A DNA stretch of 64,000 bases, taken from Atopobiaceae bacterium UBA1367. Lineage in GTDB: Bacteria > Actinomycetota > Coriobacteriia > Coriobacteriales > Atopobiaceae. The notes below the pieces were generated by a model. That model searched no databases, was not told where the DNA came from, and saw only the letters and a program-made list of their open reading frames with translations. The translations under genes and the position numbers were made by a program. The stretch lies in contig DBRN01000012.1 in the NCBI GenBank assembly GCA_002305995.1, forward strand, positions 62,001 to 126,000, read 5' to 3'. Shown here piece by piece: positions 16,332-28,144 of the stretch; position 1 is the first letter of the stretch; the number at the start of each line of letters is the position of its first letter.

Positions 16332-17674
16332 GAGAGCGCCCACCTCGCGGCGGCCGCACCGGCGACCATGCCGCTCTTCCAGGCCCAGCCCAGGTTGTAC
16401 CCCCCGCAGTCGCCGTCCACGTCGAGCGCCTCGCCGCAGGCGAAGAGCCACGGGTGCGCGTGGCAGGCGAGCGTCTTGGGGTCGAACTGGCCGTTTGCGA
16501 GGCCGCCACGCGTGACCTGCGCACGGTCCGTCTCGGTTGTGCCGACGACCAGCAGGGGAAGCGTCTTCGCGAGCGCGACGAGCGCCTCGGCACAGGTGGG
16601 GGCCAGGTCGCGTCCCGGCCAGCCCACGTGCCACGACTCGCGCGCCAGCCGCTCGAGCAGGCGGGCGATGAGCGGGTCGAGGACCCCGTCGAGGCATCCC
16701 GGCTCAAAGTTGCCGCCGGCGAGGGGGTCTGCGAGCTGGCGCACCTCCGCTCTGCCGAGGTCGGGAAGCAGGTCGAGCTCCACCAGGTCACCTTCCCCCG
16801 CGCGGCGGGAGAGGTCGAACGCGAGGATGCCCGAGATGCCGTAGCTGCGGAAGAGCACCTCGCCGCGCTCGTGCCAACTGGGGAGGGGAGATCCCGCCTT
16901 GGTGAGGCGTGCCTGCACGTGCGCCCGCCGCCCGTCCAGTTCGATGAGGGGGGATGGCTCGCAGGCGAGGGGGCAGAGCACGGGCACGCGTCGCGTGACG
17001 GCAAGCCCGAGATCGCCGAGGCGGGGGAGCGGCGCGCCCCCGCTGGCCAGGATGACGGTGCGCGAGCAGGGAGACAGGGGCGGCTCGGGATTGCCATCTG
17101 GCGTGGTGTGGGCGACCTCCGCCATGCCCGCGGGCAGCATCTCGCTCCTGCTGGGGTCCCAGTGGGTGGCGGGTCCCAGCTCGCCGAGCCGCTCCGGGCC
17201 CATCCAGGAGATGCTCCGGAGCTCGCGCGCGGGCGCGAGCACCACGCCCGCGCGACGGGCGCGGGTCAACAGCACGTTGCGCACGCTGGAGGCCTGCCGA
17301 CTCATCGGGTAGAGGCGATCCCCCTCGATGCACCAGCGCAGCCCGCTCTGCCTGAAGAAGGCGAGCACGTCATCAAGCCAGTGCGGGCCGCAGACGGCCT
17401 CGACGAACGCCGGGTCGTTGAGGCGGCGCGGGTCGAGATGGACGTTGGCAAAGTTGCAGCGCCCGTTTCCGGTGGCGAGGATGGAGCGCCCGCATGCGAG
17501 CTCGCGCTCGAGCACTACGACGGAGGCGCCCGCCTCGGCTGCCGTGATGGCCGCCACGAGTCCGGCCGCACCTCCGCCTATGACGGTGACGTCGCAGGCC
17601 ATGGGTTGGACGACTCCTGCCGCCGCGCGCAACAGCTCGTCTCGCCGTGCCGCGCGCGATGCCCTCTTTGCCAC
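16328..17674 (-). CDS. BaiN/HI0933-family NAD(P)/FAD-dependent oxidoreductase
   Basis: A 448-residue flavoprotein of the HI0933 fold. CDVTVIGGGAAGLVAAITAA is the N-terminal FAD motif; the family signature ATGNGRCNFAN follows near residue 67, and CGEALDVDGDCGGYNLGWAW completes FAD binding at the C-terminus. BaiN of bile-acid-dehydroxylating clostridia belongs here, but most members have no assigned substrate and no other bai genes are present, so a bile-acid role is not supported. About 15-20 basic residues precede the FAD motif; the ATG at residue 25 is an alternative start. Coupled by overlap to the flavoprotein downstream. Confidence 0.85.
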   Translation of the reverse strand: MAKRASRAARRDELLRAAAGVVQPMACDVTVIGGGAAGLVAAITAAEAGASVVVLERELACGRSILATGNGRCNFANVHLDPRRLNDPAFVEAVCGPHWLDDVLAFFRQSGLRWCIEGDRLYPMSRQASSVRNVLLTRARRAGVVLAPARELRSISWMGPERLGELGPATHWDPSRSEMLPAGMAEVAHTTPDGNPEPPLSPCSRTVILASGGAPLPRLGDLGLAVTRRVPVLCPLACEPSPLIELDGRRAHVQARLTKAGSPLPSWHERGEVLFRSYGISGILAFDLSRRAGEGDLVELDLLPDLGRAEVRQLADPLAGGNFEPGCLDGVLDPLIARLLERLARESWHVGWPGRDLAPTCAEALVALAKTLPLLVVGTTETDRAQVTRGGLANGQFDPKTLACHAHPWLFACGEALDVDGDCGGYNLGWAWKSGMVAGAAAARWALS

Positions 17675-17814
17675 CTGTCCTCCCTCGGGTCCGTGGCATC
17701 GATTCTATCCCAGTCTTGCCACGTCCGCACCGCCCCGTCACCCGACATGACCCGCCCCGCCGCGCACGAGGGGCGGCGGGGCGGGTACCGGCACGTGATG
17801 TCAGGTGATGCGCC

Positions 17815-18675
17815 TTAGCCCTTGAGGTCGTGCTCCTCGATGAGGGCGACGGCACTGTCGAGGAGCCCCTTGGGAAGGGACTGCTCGACGGTGCCCAGGT
17901 CGCAGGCCTCGGCGATCGCGGGATCGACGGGCAGCTGGCCGAGCATGTCGATGCCAAATGCCTCGCAGGTCTGCCTGGCGCGGCTTGGGCCGAAGAGCTC
18001 GTGGCGCGCCCCGCAGTCGGGGCACTGGAAGTAGGCCATGTTCTCCACGAGGCCCACGACGGGGACGTCCATCATGGCGGCCATGTTCACGGCCTTGGCG
18101 ACGACCATCTGGACGAGGTCCTGCGGGGTCGATACGATGACCACGCCCTCGATGGGCAGGGACTGGAACACGGTGAGCGCGACGTCGCCCGTTCCGGGGG
18201 GCATGTCAACGAGCAGGTAGTCGATGTCGCCCCATATGGTCTGCTCGTAGAACTGCTGCAGCGCGTTGCCCAGGATGGGTCCGCGCCAGATGACGGGATC
18301 GGTCTCGTTTTCGAGGACGAGGTTGGTGCTCATCATCTTGATGCCCGAGGCGCTCTGCGCGGGGATGATGAGCTCGTCGAACGCCTTGGCGCGCTCGTGG
18401 GACAGGCCGAACATTTTGGGAATGGAGGGGCCGGTGATGTCACCGTCGAGTATGGCGACCTTGTGGCCCGCGCGCTGGAGCTCGACGGCGAGGATGCCGG
18501 TGACGAGCGACTTGCCGACGCCGCCCTTGCCGGAGATCACGCCGAGGACGTGCTTGACGCGTGCCTGCTCGTTGAGCTGGAACTGGGTGGGACCCTGGTG
18601 CTGCTGGCTCTGGTGGCCGCCCGTGCGCGAGGCCTCGAACTCGCGACGGATGGCCTCTTCTTCCTCTGGGGTCAT
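17815..18675 (-). CDS. Mrp/NBP35-family iron-sulfur cluster carrier ATPase
   Basis: A 286-residue P-loop ATPase with the deviant Walker A motif ISGKGGVGKS near residues 45-54, DGDITGPSIPKMFG, the switch motif DMPPGTGDVAL and a CPDC pair near residue 196 that bridges an Fe-S cluster in the dimer. The N-terminus is a short His/Gln-rich stretch in place of the MIP18 domain of longer Mrp proteins. Role: assembly or transfer of 4Fe-4S clusters in the cytoplasm. The window offers several candidate clients, two radical SAM proteins among them. It is read in the same direction as the flavoproteins but separated from them by 140 bases. Confidence 0.85.
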   Translation of the reverse strand: MTPEEEEAIRREFEASRTGGHQSQQHQGPTQFQLNEQARVKHVLGVISGKGGVGKSLVTGILAVELQRAGHKVAILDGDITGPSIPKMFGLSHERAKAFDELIIPAQSASGIKMMSTNLVLENETDPVIWRGPILGNALQQFYEQTIWGDIDYLLVDMPPGTGDVALTVFQSLPIEGVVIVSTPQDLVQMVVAKAVNMAAMMDVPVVGLVENMAYFQCPDCGARHELFGPSRARQTCEAFGIDMLGQLPVDPAIAEACDLGTVEQSLPKGLLDSAVALIEEHDLKG

Positions 18676-18767
18676 GTGAGCTCACACTTCCTTCCGGTCT
18701 TGTCGTGTCACCCGATTCTACCCAAAAGGGGAGGAGGGCGATCCCCGCGAGCGGTCCCTCGTCCGAG

Positions 18768-19853
18768 CTATGGGCTCGCTGGCGCCCGTCCTTGCAGGAT
18801 GCGTTCCGTCTCGGCCAAGAACAGGGCCATCTCCTGAGGGGTGCCGACAGTCACGCGCAACCACCCATCGATGCGGGGTGCGTCATAGTGCCTGGTAAGC
18901 ACTCCTGCCGTGCGCAGGCGCGCGCACAAGTCGGCCGCGCGCACCATGGGGTGCCTGGCACAGATGAAGTTGGCCTTGCTGGGAAGCACGGTGAACCCGA
19001 GGCCCTCGAGTGCCAGGCTCGTGTGGTCACGGGTCTCGCAGATGGTGGAGGTGCATGTCTGGAAGTACCCCTCGTCCTCAAGCGCGGCGATGCCGATGGC
19101 CATGGTGGGCGCCGAGAGGTTGAAGGGGTTGAAGCTGAACTTGATGTCATTGAGGTCGTCTATGAGGTCCGGCTGGGCGATGCACCATCCGATGTGGGCG
19201 CCGGCAAGGTTGCGCGACTTGCTCATCGTGTGCACGATCACCAGGTTGCGGTGGTCACGGGTGAGCGGGACGCAGGTCTGGCTGCCGTAGTCAACGTATG
19301 CCTCATCCACGATGACGAGCCTGTTCGGATGGGCCTCGCAGATCCGCGCGACGTCGCCGCGCGTGATCGCCAGGCCCGTCGGTGCGTTGGGATTGGGAAA
19401 GACCACCGTCCCATCAAAGGCGGCGAAGGCCTCCACGTCGAGGGCAAAGTCATCGCGCAGGGGGAGCTCCGTCCAGGCGAGGCCGTGCGTTGCGGAGAAG
19501 TCGCGGTAGAAGCCGTACGTGACGTCGGGGAATGCGATGCGTGCGCCAGGCTCGCAGAAGGTGAGCAGGAGAAGGCCCAGGACCTCGTCGGAGCCGTTGC
19601 CGCAGAAGACCTCGGCTGCGGTGACGCCGTAGGTTCGGGCGACCGCCTCGCGCAGGGGCATGCAGTGCGGGTCTGCATACCTGCCCAGGCCGGCGGCAAG
19701 CTGTGGGTCGGCGAGTGCCTTGGCGACGCCCGGGCACGGGGGCACGCTCGTCTCGTTGGCGTTGAGCTTGACGTAGGGACGATCCTTGGGCTGCTCGCCT
19801 GGAACGTAGGGACTCATGCCCGCATACCGTGCTGCCAAAAACTCGCTCATCAT
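18768..19853 (-). CDS. Histidinol-phosphate aminotransferase-like enzyme (second HisC-type gene)
   Basis: A 361-residue fold-type-I PLP aminotransferase. LNANETSVPPCPGVAKAL, FCGNGSDEVLGLLLLTF and FPNPNAPTGLAI are HisC-type motifs, and the Schiff-base Lys lies in HTMSKSRNLAGAHIGW. The genuine operon hisC is at 36023-37114, so this is a paralogue, possibly serving aromatic amino acids or another phosphate substrate. The neighbouring minus-strand gene upstream is also an aminotransferase, 80 bases away, and both may form one unit. Substrate assignment needs biochemical or phylogenetic evidence. Confidence 0.8.
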   Translation of the reverse strand: MMSEFLAARYAGMSPYVPGEQPKDRPYVKLNANETSVPPCPGVAKALADPQLAAGLGRYADPHCMPLREAVARTYGVTAAEVFCGNGSDEVLGLLLLTFCEPGARIAFPDVTYGFYRDFSATHGLAWTELPLRDDFALDVEAFAAFDGTVVFPNPNAPTGLAITRGDVARICEAHPNRLVIVDEAYVDYGSQTCVPLTRDHRNLVIVHTMSKSRNLAGAHIGWCIAQPDLIDDLNDIKFSFNPFNLSAPTMAIGIAALEDEGYFQTCTSTICETRDHTSLALEGLGFTVLPSKANFICARHPMVRAADLCARLRTAGVLTRHYDAPRIDGWLRVTVGTPQEMALFLAETERILQGRAPASP

Positions 19854-19933
19854 GCCTGCCTTCGTCAGGGGGTCTCTGCACTGCCGTCCGGAGGTGCCTC
19901 CGGAAGCTTGGGGACATGGGGGCGGGGGCCCGC

Positions 19934-21064
19934 CTAGAGCGTGCGCAGGAAGCGGCTGATGGCCGCGAGGCCTTCCCGCAAGTCGTCCACGTCGTCACTA
20001 TAGGCATAGCCAAGGCGCATGGAGCGCGGCTCCTCGAAGGCGTCTCCCGGCGTCACCAGGACGCCCTCGGCCCGCAGCATGTGGACGCAGAGGTCGTAGG
20101 AGTCGATGTCGTAGTCGTAGTACACCAGGCAGGTGGTACCTGCCTCAGGTCGCACGAAGGAGAGATGCGGCTCGCTCTCCACCCACTCCTCGACAACCCG
20201 TAGGTTCTGGCGGACGATGCGGCGGCTACGGGCGAGCAGCCTGTCGGCGTGCCCAAGGGCATAGGCGGCGACTGCCTCGTCGAACATGCCGCAGGAGATG
20301 AGATCGTAGTCGCGGTGGCTCAGCAGGTCGCGACGCAGGTCAGCGCTCTTGGTGATGCACCAGCCCAGGCGAATGCCGGCGAGGCTCCAGGCCTTGGACA
20401 TGGAGGAAACCACCACGGCCTTGTCATAGAGGTCGATGGGGGAGGTGGTGCAGGCGTCGTCGTCCTGGACGAGCAGGCGATACACCTCATCGCACACCAG
20501 CCAGCAGTCATGCCTCCTTGCGATGTCCACGACTGCCTGCAGCTCGTCGCGCGAGAGCAGGGCCCCGGTCGGGTTGTTGGGGTTGTTGATGCAGATCACC
20601 TTGGTCTCGTCGTCGCAGAGGCTCTCGAGCTTGGTGGCATCGACGTGGTATCGGTCCTCCCTCTCGAGATGCAGGGTGCTCACCCTGGCTCCACACATCG
20701 TGGGAATGGCGTAGAGCTGCTGGTAGGTGGGCATGACGGAGATCACGTGGTCGCCGGGCTCCACCAGGGTGGTCAGCACCAGGTGATTGGCGCCTGCGGC
20801 GCCATGGGTCGTGATCACATGTTCGGGTCGCACGGTCTCGTACAGGTCGCAGATGCCCCTGAGGAGCGCCGGGCTGCCCTCGATGTCGCCGTACGTGAGG
20901 CGTCGGGAGGCGAACTCGTCCATGAAGTCCTCGCGACTGCCGCCGCAGATCTCAAAGAGCTGATCGAGGGTCACTGAGTACGTGCAGGTCTCGGCCACGT
21001 TGTAGGTGCACGTGGTCTCCCATTCGTTCATCCACTGCTCGACCTTGAAGTCCTCGATGCGCAT
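19934..21064 (-). CDS. Class I/II pyridoxal-phosphate aminotransferase
   Basis: A 376-residue aminotransferase. ITTHGAAGANHLVLTTLVEP, INNPNNPTGALLSRDEL and CDEVYRLL are class I/II motifs, and the PLP-binding Lys is in VSSMSKAWSLAGIRLGW. I start it at 21064 (MRIEDFKVEQWMNEWETTC), with a purine-rich AGAGAGGAC upstream; the frame stays open to 21658 but that extension shows no similarity and covers the inverted repeat. Close relatives are usually annotated simply as aminotransferase. The pairing with a HisC-like gene suggests an amino-acid-related pathway. Confidence 0.8.
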   Translation of the reverse strand: MRIEDFKVEQWMNEWETTCTYNVAETCTYSVTLDQLFEICGGSREDFMDEFASRRLTYGDIEGSPALLRGICDLYETVRPEHVITTHGAAGANHLVLTTLVEPGDHVISVMPTYQQLYAIPTMCGARVSTLHLEREDRYHVDATKLESLCDDETKVICINNPNNPTGALLSRDELQAVVDIARRHDCWLVCDEVYRLLVQDDDACTTSPIDLYDKAVVVSSMSKAWSLAGIRLGWCITKSADLRRDLLSHRDYDLISCGMFDEAVAAYALGHADRLLARSRRIVRQNLRVVEEWVESEPHLSFVRPEAGTTCLVYYDYDIDSYDLCVHMLRAEGVLVTPGDAFEEPRSMRLGYAYSDDVDDLREGLAAISRFLRTL

Positions 21065-21437
21065 GGCGTCCGTCCTCTCTGTCGTGCCCTGTGATGCACC
21101 AGGGCCGTGGCGCGAGAACGAGGCCGGGGAGGCTGCCGAGTGAGGGGTCATCCGGATGTGTGGTGGATGTCCCGCCCGCCTCGCACGGCGACGCCACGAC
21201 GGCCATGCGGGCTGCAGGCCCTTCTGCCACCGTGGCCGGCTCGTTCCTGTTCGGTTCCACTGTATTGGTTTGGGAGCGTCGTGCAAAGCGTTGACATTTG
21301 TACTTGAGAACATCAACCTCGATTGGCGTGTGCCCGAGGGGATGGAGCAGCTCTCGCCTGCGCATTCCATACTGGTGGAGACCGAGATCATGTGGGCGTA
21401 GCAGGGTTGGCCACGGGAAGAGGGCGATCCCCGCGAG

Positions 21438-21611
21438 CCGCCCCCGCCCCGGTCCCGGCCATGGGAAGGACGCGGGCGCAGGTGCGCTCGCCCGTGCGGG
21501 GGCAGCAGCTGCGGATCGCTCGCTTCGCTCGCGGGGTCCTCGCTCCCGCTGCCCCCTCCTGGGCGAGCCGCGCCCAAGTCCTTCCCATGGCCGGGACCGG
21601 GGCGGGGGCGG
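21438..21611. repeat. Perfect 34-bp inverted repeat with 106-base centre
   Basis: The left arm 21438-21471 and the right arm 21578-21611 are exact reverse complements; both contain GGTCCCGGCCATGGGAAGGA or its complement. Inside them further partial complementarity (GGGCGC, GCTCGCCC and GGGGGCAGC blocks) nearly closes the structure into one hairpin of about 170 bases. Its loop includes TCGCTCGCTTCGCTCGCG. No transposase or target duplication is evident. The rest of 21065-21768 holds the divergent promoters of the aminotransferase and uvrA but no gene. Confidence 0.8.
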
Positions 21612-21660
21612 ACGGCAGGGAGCCGAACAGGTTCTGCACTCCCTGTGATGACTCCCACAA

Positions 21661-21692
21661 GAACAGATGTTCCCTCCCCACAGGACTAGACT
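21661..21692 (+). promoter_or_regulatory. SOS (LexA) box and -10 of uvrA
   Basis: GAACAGATGTTC at 21661-21672 is a perfect match to the Gram-positive LexA/DinR consensus core GAACRNRYGTTC. TAGACT at 21687-21692 is a plausible -10 whose -35 position falls on the box, so bound LexA would block RNA polymerase. The uvrA start codon is 76 bases further on. uvrA is a classic SOS gene, so the placement fits. Confidence 0.75.
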
Positions 21693-21768
21693 AGGGCATT
21701 AGCAACACGCGCCATGGGGGTGGTGCGCCCCTCCATGGCGCTTCTTCGAGAGAAGGTCGAGGTCACAC

Positions 21769-24642
<2,874 letters not shown>

Positions 24643-24645
24643 GAG

Positions 24646-24897
24646 ATGGCTCGCAAGGAGAGGCTGGCTAGAGCCACTGCCACGTGCGATCTCGGGGCGA
24701 CGACGGGCCACGTCTGTGGTGAGTGCCCTCCGGTGGGCATGAAGGGGCCGCTTCCCACGCTCGTCGACGAGGCCGCACGGCTCTTTGACCAGGTGGGCAT
24801 TTCGGGAGGACACCGAGGGCTGAGCCTGCGCGTTGGCCCTCCGGCACTCGCTGGGTTCCTGGACGCAGCGTTTGCCGACATCACAGGGGAGGCGTAG
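24646..24897 (+). pseudogene. Truncated YbaK/EbsC (Cys-tRNA(Pro) deacylase) C-terminal remnant
   Basis: An 83-codon frame, 3 bases after the uvrA stop, with GGTAGGAG before its ATG. From about residue 20 it reads TTGHVCGECPPVGMKGPLPT then VDEAARLFDQVGISGGHRGL, the second half of a YbaK/EbsC-type deacylase (family pattern: TG.V.GG.SP.GM, DE...F, SGG.RGL). The complete family is about 155-165 residues; the first half, including the catalytic Lys region, is absent and replaced by a short MARKERLARATATCDLGA. I call it a decayed gene by internal deletion that kept its start and stop. A functional minimal protein is possible but unlikely. Confidence 0.65.
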
Positions 24898-24901
24898 CGC
24901 G

Positions 24902-26632
24902 ATGGCCCGACGTCCCAAGCATCTTGCATCGGGTCCCGAGCCGTCCGAGATGGCATCGGGCGCGGCAACGGATCGTGTGCCCACGGTTTTGGAGGCACCC
25001 TCCGAGGCGCATGCGACCGCGTCAGCCGAGCCCGAGACGAGCTCAGAGGAGGCTCGAGACGCACAGGTCGGGCGCTCGACCGCCCTCATGAGCGCGCTGG
25101 TCGTCGTGAGCCGCCTCACGGGCTTCCTGCGCACCTGGGGTCAGGCCTATGCGCTGGGCGTGACGGTCGCCGCAAGCTGCTATTCGGTGGCGAACAATCT
25201 GCCCAACCAGCTGTATGAGATCGTCATCGGCGGCATGCTCGTGACGGCGTTTCTGCCCGTGTACCTGTCGGTCAAGCAGCGCGAGGGCACCAAGGGGGCG
25301 AACGCCTACACGTCCAACCTCGTGTCCATCGTCTTGATCCTGATGGGTGCCGTGACGATTCTGGGTTTCGTCTTCGCACGTCAGGTGGTGTGGACGCAGT
25401 CTTTCACGGCCACCGAGGAGTTTGATGCGGAGCTCGCCGTCTACTTCTTCCGGTTCTTCGTCATAGAGGTCGTGCTCTATGCGCTCTCGTCCATCTTCTC
25501 GGGCATCCTCAACGCAGAGCGTGACTATTTCTGGAGCAGTGCCGCGCCCATCTTCAACAACTTCGTGACGACGGCATCCTTCCTTGCCTATGCGGCTCTG
25601 GTGGACACCAGTCCTCAGACGGCGCTGGTCGTCCTTGCGGTGGGCAACCCGCTGGGCGTTGCCGTGCAGGTTGTGATGCAGATGCCAAGCCTCCGCCGCC
25701 ATGGCGTCAAGCTGACGCCCTATGTCAATCTGCGTGACCCCGCCCTCAGGGACACCCTGTCGATTGGCGTGCCCTCCCTGGTGGTCATGCTGTGCTCGTT
25801 CGAGACGGTGTCGGTCATGAACAGCGCCTCGCTCTCGGTCACAGCCGTGGGCGCCTCGGTGTCGTACTACGCGCGACTCTGGTACACGCTGCCCTACGCC
25901 ATCCTCGTGGTTCCCATTACGACGGCCATGTTCACCGAGCTCTCTGACAGCGTCTCGCATGATGACATGGACTCGTACCGCCGTGGCGTATCCTCCGGAT
26001 CGGCGAAGATCGTGTTCCTCATGGTGCCCTTCGCCATGTATCTGCTGGTTTTCGCCTCGCCGCTCATCACCTTGCTTGCGGCTGGGAACTTTGCGGCCAA
26101 CGAGATCGAGATGACCGCCACCTACCTGCAGGCGCTTGCGATCTCCCTGCCGGCATATGGCATATGCACCTACCTGCAGAAGGTGTGCTCGTCCATCCGG
26201 CGCATGGGTCTGTATGCCGGTGCGCACGTCGTGGCGATGGTGCTCCAGACCATCGTGTGCCTGTCGCTCGCGACGAGGCTGGGCCTTTGGGTGGTGGCCT
26301 TCAGCAGCACCATCTACATGGTCGTCGTCGATGTCGTGACGTTTGCGAGCCTCAGGCGCACGCTGGGCCGGCTTGGCGTGGGCAGCATGTTCGTCGCCCT
26401 CCTGCGGGCCTGCCTGTTTGGTGTCGCGGGTGCCGCGGTCGGCGCCCTCATCCTCACGGTGATGCCGAAGACCTTGGAGGGCATGTCCTCATCGACGCTC
26501 AAGGCGCTCATCAGTGTGCTTGCTGGTGGCATACCCTCGGTGCTGGTGACCTTTGGCCTGGCCTTTGCGTTCCATGTGCCTGAGGTTGCGGTGATGGAAC
26601 GCCTGCTTGCGCGCATTGCCCGGCGGCGCTAG
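24902..26632 (+). CDS. murJ: Lipid II flippase MurJ
   Basis: A 576-residue MviN/MurJ membrane protein. The first 50 residues are soluble and Ala/Glu/Ser-rich; then 14 hydrophobic segments follow from SALMSALVVVSRLTGFLRTW, which holds the conserved Arg-rich loop of helix 1. Other family features: SVANNLPNQLYEIVIGGMLV, and FVIEVVLYALSSIFSGILNA in helix 4-5. MurJ flips lipid-linked peptidoglycan precursor across the membrane. The start ATG 24902 has AGGGGAGG about 9 bases upstream. The gene lies between uvrA/YbaK remnant and a cell-wall hydrolase, consistent with envelope work. Confidence 0.9.
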   Translation: MARRPKHLASGPEPSEMASGAATDRVPTVLEAPSEAHATASAEPETSSEEARDAQVGRSTALMSALVVVSRLTGFLRTWGQAYALGVTVAASCYSVANNLPNQLYEIVIGGMLVTAFLPVYLSVKQREGTKGANAYTSNLVSIVLILMGAVTILGFVFARQVVWTQSFTATEEFDAELAVYFFRFFVIEVVLYALSSIFSGILNAERDYFWSSAAPIFNNFVTTASFLAYAALVDTSPQTALVVLAVGNPLGVAVQVVMQMPSLRRHGVKLTPYVNLRDPALRDTLSIGVPSLVVMLCSFETVSVMNSASLSVTAVGASVSYYARLWYTLPYAILVVPITTAMFTELSDSVSHDDMDSYRRGVSSGSAKIVFLMVPFAMYLLVFASPLITLLAAGNFAANEIEMTATYLQALAISLPAYGICTYLQKVCSSIRRMGLYAGAHVVAMVLQTIVCLSLATRLGLWVVAFSSTIYMVVVDVVTFASLRRTLGRLGVGSMFVALLRACLFGVAGAAVGALILTVMPKTLEGMSSSTLKALISVLAGGIPSVLVTFGLAFAFHVPEVAVMERLLARIARRR

Positions 26633-26816
26633 CCCGTGTCGTCACGCGTGTGCACACAGGAGCTCCCAGCGGCTTTCGTGACATTTCCCAGGAGCCGCAC
26701 CGTCTTTGAGATGTGTTCGCGTTGCGTCGAAGGGATGGAGTATCAGTCATAGGCCTCTCAAAGTGCTAATCTGTCCTAATAGTCTGACGGAACCCGCTGA
26801 TACTTAGGGAGACCGA

Positions 26817-28121
26817 ATGAAGCTGACACGACCGGGCAGAGCTGCGATAAGCGCGGGCCTTTCACTGGCTCTCGTGCTTTCCCCGCTGTCCACCACCCTT
26901 GCTGCTGCAGCAACCAATGACTCCATCGAGAGCACGAGCGCCGAGCTCGATACCGCTCGCGCACGTCTCGATGAGCTTTCCTCGCAGTGCGAGGACAAAT
27001 TTGCCGAGTTGGAGGATGCCCGTGCCGAGCTTGAGGGCACAAACCAGCAGATCAAGGATACCGAAGAGCAAATTCAGGCCAAGGAGGAAGAGCTCGTAGC
27101 CGCACGCGTCGTCCTCTCGGAGAGCCTGTCCGAGAACTACAAGAGCGGCGTTAACTTCCTGTCGTTCGTGCTGGGGTCCAGTACGTTCGATGACCTTGTC
27201 TCGCGCGTCTACTATGCGGACAAGGTCTCGGAGCATCAGTCCAAGGCCATCAACACGGTGCTCGACATCCAGGAGGAGCTTGACGTTCAGAAGGCGAACC
27301 TGGTGACTGAGCAGCAGAAGCAGGAAGATCTTGTTGCCAAGAGCGAAAAGGCTGCGGGCGAGCTGCAGTCGGCCGTCGCCGAGCAGCAGGAATACGTCAA
27401 TGGCCTCGACTCGCAGCTGCAGGCCCAGATTCAGGCTCAGATCGAAGCCGAGCGCGCGGCCGCCGAGGAGCAGGCTCGTATCGAGGCCGAGCAGAGGGCT
27501 GCCGAGGCAGCCGCAGCGGATGCCGCCCAAAGCGAGGAGCAGAGCTCCGACGCAGGCGCCACCACGACCCCCACGGCCAACAACAACGGAGGGGCGAGGA
27601 CCACTACCACCAACTCGGGATCCAGCACCAGATCCAACTCCAGCTCGGGTTCCAGCTCCAGCTCTAGTTCCAGCTCGAGTTCCGGCTCCAGCTCCTCGGG
27701 GCGTACCGTTGGGAACATGGGCTCCGGCGTAAGCGCCGCGATCCGGTATGCCCTCTCCCAGAAGGGCGTGAGCTACTCCTGGGGCGGCAATGCCATCGAG
27801 GGCGTCGAGTTTGACTGCTCTGGTCTCGTATGGTGGGCCTTCAATCGCGCGGGCATCTCCATTCCTCGTGGCCAGCGCCTGGCCAACGGCCGTGGCAACT
27901 CCATGATTGGCTGGTGCCTCGATAGTGGTGGCTGGACCACCAACCAAGCGAACCTTCAGGCTGGCGACCTCATGTTCTGGGGTTCGAGCGTCAATTCGAC
28001 GAGCCATGTGGGCCTGTGCATCGGTGGTGGCCAGATGATTCACGCGAACTGGAGCGGTGTCGAGGTCACGAGCGTTTACTACAGTTCCGGCTCCTTCGTT
28101 GGCGGTGGCCCGATTGCCTAG
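26817..28121 (+). CDS. Secreted NlpC/P60 peptidoglycan endopeptidase with coiled-coil N-terminus
   Basis: A 434-residue protein. A signal peptide covers residues 1 to about 32 (MKLTRPGRAAISAGLSLALV... ending LAAAA). Residues 35-235 form a long coiled coil resembling the PcsB/CwlO N-terminal domain. A Thr/Asn/Ser-rich linker at 245-298 ends in a nearly pure Ser/Gly run. The NlpC/P60 domain occupies 305-434, with catalytic Cys334 in FDCSGLV and His397 in SHVGLC. It should cleave gamma-D-Glu-diamino-acid bonds in the wall, perhaps regulated through its coiled coil by FtsEX-like partners as in PcsB/CwlO; no ftsEX is in view. A strong terminator follows. Confidence 0.9.
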   Translation: MKLTRPGRAAISAGLSLALVLSPLSTTLAAAATNDSIESTSAELDTARARLDELSSQCEDKFAELEDARAELEGTNQQIKDTEEQIQAKEEELVAARVVLSESLSENYKSGVNFLSFVLGSSTFDDLVSRVYYADKVSEHQSKAINTVLDIQEELDVQKANLVTEQQKQEDLVAKSEKAAGELQSAVAEQQEYVNGLDSQLQAQIQAQIEAERAAAEEQARIEAEQRAAEAAAADAAQSEEQSSDAGATTTPTANNNGGARTTTTNSGSSTRSNSSSGSSSSSSSSSSSGSSSSGRTVGNMGSGVSAAIRYALSQKGVSYSWGGNAIEGVEFDCSGLVWWAFNRAGISIPRGQRLANGRGNSMIGWCLDSGGWTTNQANLQAGDLMFWGSSVNSTSHVGLCIGGGQMIHANWSGVEVTSVYYSSGSFVGGGPIA

Positions 28122-28144
28122 GGCAACTGACACAAGGTAACAAG

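Noticed and set aside
14476..17097. 873-codon open frame on the minus strand
   Set aside because: It overlaps the two flavoprotein genes in a different frame and is Arg/Pro/Ala-rich, typical of GC-rich shadow frames.
16328..17674. Bile-acid dehydroxylation gene baiN
   Set aside because: The fold matches, but HI0933-family proteins are widespread and no other bai gene is nearby.
21291..21319. TTGACA at 21291 as a promoter, and the surrounding GTTGA/TCAAC repeat as an operator
   Set aside because: No acceptable -10 lies at 16-18 bases and the inverted repeat has only 5-base arms; I could not support it.
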